A stretch of DNA of 47,140 nucleotides from Cyanobacteria bacterium REEB446 (GTDB lineage Bacteria > Cyanobacteriota > Vampirovibrionia > LMEP-6097). Positions within the stretch are counted from its first letter, which is position 1, and each line of letters starts with the position of its first letter. A model generated the notes under the pieces. That model saw only the letters and a program-made list of their open reading frames with translations, was not told where the DNA came from and made no database searches. Made by a program: the position numbers and the translations under genes. The stretch lies in the NCBI GenBank assembly GCA_018970325.1, contig JAGWWP010000014.1:1-47140 (forward strand), read 5' to 3'. Below, piece by piece: positions 1 through 7,561 of the stretch.

Positions 1-177
1 GAGTATCTAGATAGATATTCTGAAAGCTTACAAAGCGCTAGATCTAGAGTACAAGATGTAGATGTCGCTGATGAAAGTGCACAATTCACTAAAGGTCAGA
101 TACTACAGCAAACAGCTGCTGCTATGCTTGCACAAGCTAATTCGTCACCTCAAATTGCTCTAAACCTGCTGCCCTAA
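1..177 (+). CDS. fliC: flagellin, C-terminal end (partial)
   Basis: The frame is open from the first base and ends at TAA 175-177. It gives 58 residues of a flagellin C-terminal D1/D0 helix, ending in the family signature ALNLLP. It belongs to a third flagellin gene cut off by the window edge. About the first 71 bases are identical to the matching part of the complete flagellin gene at 393-1301. After that the sequences diverge (DESAQFTKG versus AESAQTSRA). This points to recent duplication or gene conversion within a flagellin array. Confidence 0.93.
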   Translation, partial: EYLDRYSESLQSARSRVQDVDVADESAQFTKGQILQQTAAAMLAQANSSPQIALNLLP

Positions 178-195
178 CCATTTGAATGGAGGGGG

Positions 196-231
196 TTATT
201 TCAAGCAAGGTCTTCGCCTTGCTTGAAATAA
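196..231 (+). terminator. hairpin terminator after flagellin
   Basis: A perfect 15-bp stem (196-210 with 217-231) has a TCTTCG loop and begins 18 bases after the flagellin stop codon. There is no long T tract. It is probably a terminator and/or 3' mRNA stabiliser. Confidence 0.75.
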
Positions 232-316
232 TTAATATAAATATATTGAAATAAGCTAAATGCTTAGTGACCCTAAATGAGTTTTAACTTTTTTATCTAA
301 TTTTTTTTAATTACCC

Positions 317-344
317 TAAAGTTTTTAGTACTCCTGTCCGATAG
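317..344 (+). promoter_or_regulatory. sigma-28 (FliA) type flagellar promoter
   Basis: TAAAGTTT at 317-324 is an exact match to the enterobacterial sigma-28 -35 box. After 12 bases comes TCCGATAG (337-344), 6 of 8 matches to GCCGATAA. The spacing is one base longer than the canonical 11. It lies about 50 bases before the flagellin start, so a leader of about 40 nt with a strong ribosome site is expected. Confidence 0.75.
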
Positions 345-392
345 CTAATAGTGTAGCTAATAAGACTGATATTCAGTCATAAGGAGGAATAC

Positions 393-1301
393 ATGGGAAT
401 TACAATTAATACTAATATACAGAGTGTTTTTGCTCAAAGAGCATTAAGATCAAGTACAAAAATGGTAGGAAGCTCCATTGAGAAACTATCAACGGGTTCT
501 AGAATTAATCGAGCTGGTGATGATGCAGCTGGACTATCTATAGCTCAAAAAGCGACCACCTTAGTTAAAGGTATGGATCAAGCCCAAAGGAACATTGGTG
601 ATGGGATCGCAATGATTTCCACCATTGATGGGGCTCTAGGAGTAGTACAGGATAATTTACAAAGAATTCGAGAACTTACGGTTCAAGCTCTAAACGGTAC
701 TAACGGCACTGACGAAAAAGATGCCATACAGAGAGAAATTAATGAACGAGTCACTGCTATTAACGAGATGGGCGCGAATGCCACCTTTAATGGTGTCTCC
801 CTTTTACGAAGTACTACTGATATAACTTTGCAAAGTGGAGCGAATGATAGTAATACATTAATACTTAAAACTGCAGCAGGTGGTACCGCAGCAAATACGG
901 GCTTCTTTGTTGATTTCACTTCAACAGGTTCTGGCTCGCTTGGAGAAGGTGCCATCGCCCTAAGTACTTTCACTATAGGCTCTGCAAACGTTAAAACGTT
1001 AAGTGGTTCTACAAGCGCAACCGCAACATCAACCGCTCTGGCTAAATTGGATACCATGATTAAAAACGTCTCTAGAATGAGATCTCAGGGCGGTGCCTAT
1101 GAAAATTCATTGGCCTCTAATATAGAGTATCTAGATAGATATTCTGAAAGCTTACAAAGCGCTAGATCTAGAGTACAAGATGTAGATGTCGCTGCTGAAA
1201 GTGCACAAACGTCAAGAGCTCAAATTTTGCAACAATCTGCTGCTACTATGCTTACACAAGCTAATGCAACTCCACAGATTGCACTCAACCTTCTACCTTA
1301 A
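393..1301 (+). CDS. fliC: flagellin A
   Basis: The 302-residue flagellin is exported by the flagellar type III apparatus and polymerises into the filament. The N-terminal D0/D1 helix (MGITINTNIQSVFAQRAL, then STGSRINRAGDDAAGLSIA) and the C-terminal helix ending ALNLLP are intact. The central surface region is short and rich in Ser, Thr and Gly (about residues 140-215), offering many hydroxyls for O-glycosylation. AAGGAGG at 381-387 gives a strong ribosome site for the ATG. It is transcribed from its own sigma-28-type promoter and followed by a 20-bp hairpin. A close paralogue follows at 1575-2483. Confidence 0.97.
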   Translation: MGITINTNIQSVFAQRALRSSTKMVGSSIEKLSTGSRINRAGDDAAGLSIAQKATTLVKGMDQAQRNIGDGIAMISTIDGALGVVQDNLQRIRELTVQALNGTNGTDEKDAIQREINERVTAINEMGANATFNGVSLLRSTTDITLQSGANDSNTLILKTAAGGTAANTGFFVDFTSTGSGSLGEGAIALSTFTIGSANVKTLSGSTSATATSTALAKLDTMIKNVSRMRSQGGAYENSLASNIEYLDRYSESLQSARSRVQDVDVAAESAQTSRAQILQQSAATMLTQANATPQIALNLLP

Positions 1302-1321
1302 GAAATCATCGAAAAAGCTAC

Positions 1322-1378
1322 ATGGGATCGATCATCTTAAGGATCTAGCACTATAGTGCTTAAGATGATCGATCCCAT
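1322..1378 (+). terminator. long perfect hairpin between flagellin genes
   Basis: A 20-bp perfect stem (1322-1341 with 1359-1378, ATGGGATCGATCATCTTAAG) encloses a 17-base loop. A second palindrome, AGCACTATAGTGCT (1347-1360), spans most of the loop and the base of the right arm. It starts 21 bases after flagellin A. It is a probable terminator or stability element; the nested palindrome is unusual. Confidence 0.7.
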
Positions 1379-1500
1379 ATTCAATATTCATTGAAAAAAG
1401 CTTAATACCTTAAAAAAATGAATCTCTTCAAAAATACTAGACCGAGAATATGAAATCCTTTCAGAGACTAGATCACAAAGTGTATTTTTAGCATAAGCCC

Positions 1501-1527
1501 TAACGAACAACCTTATTCAGCCGATAT
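1501..1527 (+). promoter_or_regulatory. sigma-28 type flagellar promoter
   Basis: GCCGATAT at 1520-1527 matches 7 of 8 bases of the sigma-28 -10 consensus. It is preceded by exactly 11 bases and a weaker -35 TAACGAAC (1501-1508). It lies 47 bases before flagellin B. Confidence 0.7.
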
Positions 1528-1574
1528 AAAAGTTTGTAACTAATTCAAACTAAGTCACTGAAAAGGAGTAAAAC

Positions 1575-2483
1575 ATGGGCATTATAGTCAATACTAATAT
1601 ACAAAGTCTCTTTGCTCAAAGAGCATTAAGATCAAGTACAAAAATGGTAGGAAGCTCCATTGAAAAATTATCAACGGGTTTTAGAATCAATCGAGCTGGT
1701 GATGATGCAGCTGGACTATCTATAGCTCAGAAAATGACCACTTTAATTAGAGGCATGGATCAAGCCCAAAGGAACATTGGTGATGGGATCGCAATGATTT
1801 CCACCATTGATGGGGCTCTAGGAGTAGTACAGGATAATTTACAAAGAATTCGAGAACTTACTGTTCAAGCCCTAAACGGTACTAACGGCTCTGACGAAAA
1901 AGATGCCATACAAAGAGAGATTAATGAAAGAGTAATTTCCATTAACGATATGGGCGCAAATGCCACCTTTAATGGTGTCTCCCTTTTACGAAGTACTGCT
2001 GATATAACTTTGCAGAATGGAGCGAGTGATGGTAATCAATTAATACTTAAAACTGCAGCAGGTGGTACCGTAGCAAATACAGGCTTCTTTGTTGATTTCA
2101 CTTCAACAGGTTCTGGCTCACTTGGAGAAGGTGCCATCGCCCTAAGTACCTTCACTATAGGCTCTGCAAACGTTAAAACTGTAAGTGGTGCTACAAGCGC
2201 AATCGCAACATCAACTGCTCTGGGTAGATTAGATACCATGATTCAAAACATCTCTAGAATGAGATCTCAGGCTGGTGCCTATGAAAATTCATTGGGCGCT
2301 AGTATGGAGTATCTAGATAGATATTCTGAAAGCTTACAAGGTGCTAGATCTAGAGTTCGAGATGTAGATGTCGCTGCTGAAAGTGCACAAACGTCAAAAG
2401 CTCAAATCTTGCAACAATCTGCTGCTACTATGCTTACACAAGCTAATGCAACTCCACAGATTGCACTTAATCTTCTACCTTAA
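1575..2483 (+). CDS. fliC: flagellin B
   Basis: This 302-residue flagellin is the same length as flagellin A and differs from it at only a modest number of positions, with long stretches of identical DNA. N- and C-terminal D0/D1 helices are complete. The differences cluster in the middle and near residues 235-260 (QNISRMRSQAGAYENSLGAS). An AAAAGGAG ribosome site precedes the ATG, and the gene has its own sigma-28-type promoter. Separate promoters and hairpins mean each copy can be dosed on its own. The two may form one mixed filament. Confidence 0.97.
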   Translation: MGIIVNTNIQSLFAQRALRSSTKMVGSSIEKLSTGFRINRAGDDAAGLSIAQKMTTLIRGMDQAQRNIGDGIAMISTIDGALGVVQDNLQRIRELTVQALNGTNGSDEKDAIQREINERVISINDMGANATFNGVSLLRSTADITLQNGASDGNQLILKTAAGGTVANTGFFVDFTSTGSGSLGEGAIALSTFTIGSANVKTVSGATSAIATSTALGRLDTMIQNISRMRSQAGAYENSLGASMEYLDRYSESLQGARSRVRDVDVAAESAQTSKAQILQQSAATMLTQANATPQIALNLLP

Positions 2484-2510
2484 TTACCTAGTTAAGTTAG
2501 TTACAAGGTT

Positions 2511-2549
2511 CATGGAAAGATGTTTACTAAATATGAACATCTTTCTATG
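2511..2549 (+). terminator. hairpin at the end of flagellin B, between convergent genes
   Basis: CATGGAAAGATGTT (2511-2524) pairs with AACATCTTTCTATG (2536-2549) with one mismatch and an 11-base loop. It lies between the stops of flagellin B and the convergent methyltransferase gene, so it may serve both. Confidence 0.55.
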
Positions 2550-2559
2550 ATTCCTAAAA

Positions 2560-3813
2560 CTAAAGTATCTGAAAAGAAGTCTTGGGAGTAGTCAGTGATC
2601 TTAATTTATTAATTTTAGCCTCGATTAAACATTCATTTAAAAAATCAATCTTACGCACGGCTAAATAAATATCTAGAGCAGTGTCATAATCCTTTATAGC
2701 TTCATAATAGAGCCCCTTTGCGGTTAAACTTAAAGCAGATTTTCCATCAATCTCCTGAAACTTATCAACCAAAAATTTTAAAAGCTCCACTGATTGAGGG
2801 CTTTTTATTACGTTTAGCATCTTAATTATTTCGTTAAAGACATTAATATTACAAGTCTTCTCAAATTCACTTTTAAAAGCCTCTACTAAATCATGTTTAG
2901 GCTGTTCTGCATTTATAATTAGTAAATTAGACTGATAACTATCCTGTCTAGCTAAGATAGTTAAATTAGATGACCGAACAAATTCAACAATTAACTCCTC
3001 ATTAAGAAGATTAGCAACAGAATTAGCAAAGAAATAATAATGCTTCTTTGATTCCTGCTTAGATGGAATATCATAGATATAGAACAAGCCCTTTGGCTTT
3101 AATTTCTCTTTTAAACTATCCATAAGATCTAAAATAAAATAATTGAAGCGCAACTCCTCTCCCACTGGGTGATGACTAGCACTTGATTCTAAAATGTGAA
3201 AGTATTTTTTTTCCATTTCACTAGCTTGAGCTAAATCATAGTTAACCCATCTTTCTGTGATATTTAGGCGCGATAAAAAACCAAGATCACTAATCAAGTT
3301 CTGGTTTTGGATAAACTGATTCTGGGATATCTTTAACTGTAATTTATCAAAACACCCTCCCTCCTTTTTCTTTAAAGGAATCATTGGCAGGCTATCCACT
3401 ACATAGTTAGCAATTACTAAATCTAAACTATCCAGTTCTATCTGATTTCCTTCTAAATCAAACACAGAATCAAAATTCGGCAAGAATAATGTTACAAGAC
3501 GAAATACACCTAGATGTTGAAACTCTTCAAGTATGCCTTTTTCCTGAATTTGTCTTAATGAATGAGCCGCTATATCACTTAAAAAATACTCCAGCCTCTG
3601 CAAAATTCCTTCTTCCTGTGCTGCTAACAAAAAATGCCTCGCAAACAAGCCAGCACCAGCACCACATTCTAGAACTCTTATTTTAGAAGAAGAATCTAAT
3701 TCATCTAAATTTGCTTTCAGCATTCTAACAATAGATAGTGCATGCGGATATGAATTACTTACGGTATTAGGAATAGAATTAGAATTAGTAGCCTGAGAAT
3801 CAAAGGCATCCAC
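2560..3813 (-). CDS. class I SAM-dependent methyltransferase, 5' end uncertain
   Basis: The frame encodes a class I methyltransferase. Motif I is VLECGAGAGLFARHF, and an acidic motif IV-like strand reads LDLVIANYVVDSLP. A C-terminal helical part (about residues 320-400) looks TPR-like. The first usable start is GTG at 3813. However, the frame stays open and protein-like upstream (FQDWTDYDKSVVN, then SSEYYAKKGVDAF) to a TGA at 3916-3918, two codons after an in-frame ATG at 3922-3924. The true N-terminus is therefore probably lost or interrupted. Its place beside flagellins and glycosyltransferases suggests flagellin or glycan methylation; the substrate is unknown. Confidence 0.7.
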   Translation of the reverse strand: MDAFDSQATNSNSIPNTVSNSYPHALSIVRMLKANLDELDSSSKIRVLECGAGAGLFARHFLLAAQEEGILQRLEYFLSDIAAHSLRQIQEKGILEEFQHLGVFRLVTLFLPNFDSVFDLEGNQIELDSLDLVIANYVVDSLPMIPLKKKEGGCFDKLQLKISQNQFIQNQNLISDLGFLSRLNITERWVNYDLAQASEMEKKYFHILESSASHHPVGEELRFNYFILDLMDSLKEKLKPKGLFYIYDIPSKQESKKHYYFFANSVANLLNEELIVEFVRSSNLTILARQDSYQSNLLIINAEQPKHDLVEAFKSEFEKTCNINVFNEIIKMLNVIKSPQSVELLKFLVDKFQEIDGKSALSLTAKGLYYEAIKDYDTALDIYLAVRKIDFLNECLIEAKINKLRSLTTPKTSFQIL

Positions 3814-3966
3814 ACCTTTTTTCGCATAATATTCTGAAGAAATAGAATTTACAACAGATTTATCATAATCAGTCCAATCTTGAAAGACTTTTAGACTCTG
3901 CTTAGTATTATTTTTTCAGACCATACACCTTTTATATGGTTTTTCAGAAATTACTAACTCATACTA

Positions 3967-5433
3967 TCAGTGCATTTTCAAGACATTATTTAAATCTTGA
4001 GTAAAGAATGGTAAGAAATCTTTAGTTAAACTTCCTTCAACAAAATCTCTAATTTGAATATCTGGGAACAAAGCTAACCAATGTTCCATAAGCTTTTCAA
4101 ACTCAATATAAAATTGATTAAGGTTTTTTAAATTATAAGAAAAATTGATTTCTGGCTCATCAAAGAGCTGTAAGTATGTTTCAAGCATTGCATTTTCTTT
4201 TACCGTAGGTTTTAAATAAATAATCTCAGCATGCGGAAATAATAATTTGATTAATCCCACGTAGATAAAATTCATCTTAGAAGTATCTATTGATGAAACT
4301 GAATCTCCAACGACCTTTGCTACACTACCAAGATAATGCAGTCTAAATATATCTAAATTTTCCGAGTCTAATTCCGTGAATTTAGTAATAAGATTCAAAA
4401 AATTATTACTATACCTAGAACCCATTAGCATTTGGCTTAAAAAAGAATTTTCTCCAAGATAAACTCTAGTATTATCTTTCAACAAGTCTTTTACTAATTC
4501 TTGAACCCCTAAACCAGGGAAGCTAATCACAAAAACGGGTTTAAAATTTGATACTTCACTACGATTTATGTTCTCTCCTTGATTTTGGAAAACATTCTGA
4601 TTAAATGTCTTTTTAATATTATCAAGAAATTTAAGATCTAAATTAATATCATAATTCAATCCCTTGTTAACTTGATTAGCAGCTTCAGCATAAGCTTCAT
4701 AAGCCCTTTTATAATCATTTTGATCTTGAAAAGCCTTGGCTAAAGCGAAATTCAAAAAACCTTTTTCTTTTCGTGAAAGCTTTTTAATTCTAAGTGTCTC
4801 TTTCATGTCTTTTAAATATTGCCCATCAGCATCTGAGAAAGAAACTATTTGTGACATTAAATAGAAAGCTTCTGGGAGAAGTGTATCTTTAGATACAACG
4901 TATTCTATTTTATTAAACGCCTCATTATTCTTGGCTTCTTTAATTAAGACTTTAGCCCACTGTAAATAAGCTTCCATATTATCAGGACTTGCGACGAGAA
5001 CCATCTTCAATTGATTTACAGCTTCTTCATAATATCCTGAAGCTGTAAAAATTTCTGCGAGCAATATTTTTGCTCTTTCATAATATTCACCAGAGTTAAT
5101 CTGATTCAGAAGATTTAAAGCAGCCTTCGCAGCATCTGGGTATGATGAACGTGACGAATATAATAGCTTAGCTAGCTCAAACTGTAAGCCTAAATGTGTG
5201 GGTTCATTATTTAAAGCCTTTAATAGAATTTCTATTGCTGTATCCACATCTGATTGCTTCGCTGCAATCTTACTTAAAAAAAATAAAACTTGGGTATCGG
5301 CTTGATTCTTCTCTAATTCATTATCGCAGAGTTTTTTCGCCCTCTGAATCTCATTTTTCTCAATCAATTCAGCGATAAGACTTCTAGTCTCAATTCCCTC
5401 TGTAGTCTGTTTATTAATAAAGCCTTGTGCCAT
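3967..5433 (-). CDS. TPR protein with degenerate sulfotransferase-like domain
   Basis: The protein has 488 residues. The N-terminal 270 are TPR-like helices (for example YYEEAVNQLKMVLVASPDNMEAY in register). The C-terminal part follows the TPR-sulfotransferase layout (Sulfotransfer_3): a KPVFVISFPGLGVQELVKDLL strand-loop-helix, then a GLIKLLFPHAEIIYLK segment and a HWLALFPD segment. In active enzymes the first loop is PRSGTT and binds the PAPS 5'-phosphosulfate; here it is PGLGVQ. The later Arg/Asp 3'-phosphate site reads KPTVKEN. It is probably catalytically dead or repurposed, perhaps as a scaffold for flagellin modification. It is divergent from the GT41 gene at 5525, with a 91-base gap. 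Confidence 0.75.
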   Translation of the reverse strand: MAQGFINKQTTEGIETRSLIAELIEKNEIQRAKKLCDNELEKNQADTQVLFFLSKIAAKQSDVDTAIEILLKALNNEPTHLGLQFELAKLLYSSRSSYPDAAKAALNLLNQINSGEYYERAKILLAEIFTASGYYEEAVNQLKMVLVASPDNMEAYLQWAKVLIKEAKNNEAFNKIEYVVSKDTLLPEAFYLMSQIVSFSDADGQYLKDMKETLRIKKLSRKEKGFLNFALAKAFQDQNDYKRAYEAYAEAANQVNKGLNYDINLDLKFLDNIKKTFNQNVFQNQGENINRSEVSNFKPVFVISFPGLGVQELVKDLLKDNTRVYLGENSFLSQMLMGSRYSNNFLNLITKFTELDSENLDIFRLHYLGSVAKVVGDSVSSIDTSKMNFIYVGLIKLLFPHAEIIYLKPTVKENAMLETYLQLFDEPEINFSYNLKNLNQFYIEFEKLMEHWLALFPDIQIRDFVEGSLTKDFLPFFTQDLNNVLKMH

Positions 5434-5524
5434 AAAACTATATCTGCCTAATTTTCATAAAAAGACTCTCAATCATAAAGATTATCTATTAAATTCAAAA
5501 ACTTGGGCAGAAAAAGCTTACAGA

Positions 5525-7537
5525 ATGAAACAGAGTATTCGTATTTCTGAACATGAAACAGATATTTTAGCACTCGCTGAAAAACTGATTCAGAAAGGTT
5601 CTTTCGATGAACTTATTTCTATAATAAATAACAGACTCTCAGAAAATCCATTCGATGCAGAGACTCTGTTTATTTCTGGTTTACTGTATAAAGCTCTTGG
5701 TAGGTATGATGAAGCTATTAACACCATAGAACTCTCTAATTATAAAGACATTCGAGCTGAGATATATTGGAATGCCCGAGGTGAATGTGAGTTTCATTTA
5801 GGACAAAAGGATCGAGCTATTGAATCATTCAAGCAGAGTATATTATCAAAGCCCAGTTTTATAACAGCGTACATAAGCCTAGGCATATGTTATTTAAATA
5901 GATCTAAACTTGAAGAAGCACAAGCAGTCCTTGAAACAGCTTTATCTTTTGAAAGAGAAAACCCTTATGTTAATTTATACCTAGCATTAGCTATTTATAA
6001 ATTAACTCTCACTCCTTTAGCAATAAGTAATTATATGGAAGCAGCTTTAAAAGTTGATAATTCAAAGCTAGATACAGCCTTATGCTTAGCTTTCTTGAAT
6101 GCTGAAGCAAAAAATGATCATTATAGAAAAAATCAAATTGTAGATCAGCTAATGCATTCTTTTCCTAATTTCAGTCCCACTTGGGTCTATAAAGCACATA
6201 TGAGTTTCGCTGAAGGAAACATTGACGAAGGCTTAAATTATTTCAAAAAAGCTATTTTGGTAGACCCTCGTGACAGTATTGCTCACAGCAAGCTTATAAT
6301 GGTTTCTCACTATATAGAAAAAGTCTCAAGTGAAGAGATTCTTGAATATGCACAAAATTATTACAGACAGTGTATCGTACCATTCTTGATACAAAATTCT
6401 ATAGAATTTGATTTTAGAAATTTAATCAATAAATTTCAAGAAAACCCAAAACTACGTATAGGATTTGTTTCTGCTGATTTTAAGATGCATCCAGCGTTTT
6501 TTTGGGTAAGCTCTCTTTTGAAATATGTACGGAAAGATGATTTTGAAATCTATTGCTATGCCAATAATGCTAAAAACCCTCTTGCAGAATCGCTTCAATG
6601 CCATAAATTAGAATACATCTATCATCTTTCTGATAGAGAATTAGCAGAGAAAATATATGCTGATGAGATTCATATCCTTGTTGATCTTTCTGGACATACT
6701 GCTGGCAATAGGTTAAATACTTTTGCCCTTAAACCAGCTCCTCTTCAAATAACTTGGCTTGGACATATAGGCACTCAGGGATTACCAGAAATTGACTATG
6801 TGATTACGGATGAGTACCACGTTAGACATGGCGAAGAGCATCTTTATGTAGAAAAGATTCATCGAATGCCTAAATCAGGTGTAGTTTACCCTGCTGATGA
6901 TTATGGTAATTTGCAAATTAATCACTCCCTAGCACGCACCGATAACGTTATAGTCTTTGGCTCTATCAATCATGCAAGGAAAATTAATGATGAAGTTTTG
7001 CACGCTTGGGGTCAAATTTTACAAAATGTCAATAATTCTATAATTATTATCAATAACGCGTCTGTGAGCGATATAGAATATCAAAAAAAAATTATTCAAT
7101 TATTTCAATCCTATAACATTCATGAGTCAAGAGTTGTGTTCAAAGCACAATCAAACAAAGATGCTTACTTTCTAAGTTTTCTAGAATTTGATATAGCTTT
7201 AGATCCCTTTCCTTATGGAGGATCAACTACAACCCATGAAACATTGATGCTGAGTGTCCCTCTAGTTACTTTAACTGGAAATAAAATAGCTTCTCGCTTA
7301 AGCTCTGGGATCTTAGAAATTGCTGGATTCCCAGAACTTATTGCGAATACTAAAGATGAGTATATTAATAAGCTAGTCAATTTAGCAAAGGACCCTGAAA
7401 GAATAGTAAACTACAAAAAAAATATTAGAGAAAAATACCTGAACTCGCCGGCTGCTGATATGAAAAATTTTTCAAGTAAATTTTTTAAAGGACTTCAATA
7501 TCTTTGGGAACAAAAAATAATTGAATCAAAAAAATAA
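5525..7537 (+). CDS. TPR-GT41 (OGT/SPINDLY-like) glycosyltransferase 1
   Basis: This 670-residue protein is predicted to transfer a sugar from a nucleotide donor to Ser/Thr of a protein. Residues about 15-280 are TPR repeats that bind the acceptor. The GT41 catalytic region starts near 310 with RIGFVSADFKMHP, which carries the conserved His. DLSGHTAGNRL follows near 390, then KPAPLQITWLG, the FGSINHARKIN lysine region that contacts UDP in human OGT, and GGSTTTHETL near 565. There is no clear ribosome site before the ATG. It heads a tandem set of three GT41 genes (gaps of 24 and 3 bases). Donor and acceptor are inferred; flagellin is the obvious candidate acceptor. Confidence 0.88.
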   Translation: MKQSIRISEHETDILALAEKLIQKGSFDELISIINNRLSENPFDAETLFISGLLYKALGRYDEAINTIELSNYKDIRAEIYWNARGECEFHLGQKDRAIESFKQSILSKPSFITAYISLGICYLNRSKLEEAQAVLETALSFERENPYVNLYLALAIYKLTLTPLAISNYMEAALKVDNSKLDTALCLAFLNAEAKNDHYRKNQIVDQLMHSFPNFSPTWVYKAHMSFAEGNIDEGLNYFKKAILVDPRDSIAHSKLIMVSHYIEKVSSEEILEYAQNYYRQCIVPFLIQNSIEFDFRNLINKFQENPKLRIGFVSADFKMHPAFFWVSSLLKYVRKDDFEIYCYANNAKNPLAESLQCHKLEYIYHLSDRELAEKIYADEIHILVDLSGHTAGNRLNTFALKPAPLQITWLGHIGTQGLPEIDYVITDEYHVRHGEEHLYVEKIHRMPKSGVVYPADDYGNLQINHSLARTDNVIVFGSINHARKINDEVLHAWGQILQNVNNSIIIINNASVSDIEYQKKIIQLFQSYNIHESRVVFKAQSNKDAYFLSFLEFDIALDPFPYGGSTTTHETLMLSVPLVTLTGNKIASRLSSGILEIAGFPELIANTKDEYINKLVNLAKDPERIVNYKKNIREKYLNSPAADMKNFSSKFFKGLQYLWEQKIIESKK

Positions 7538-7561
7538 ACAAGCCTAAAAGTAGTAAATATT

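Noticed and set aside
683-2239. Antisense ORFs inside both flagellin genes
   Set aside because: They are mirror frames of duplicated coding DNA and have no start signals of their own.
3916-3918. TGA read as an amino acid (alternative genetic code)
   Set aside because: TGA ends neuB, rfbF and others at sensible places, and Trp codons are TGG throughout, so a local defect is more likely.
5500-5524. Possible sigma-54 promoter before GT41 copy 1 (TTGGGCA...AGCTT)
   Set aside because: Poor match to TGGCAC-N5-TTGCA and too close to the start codon.
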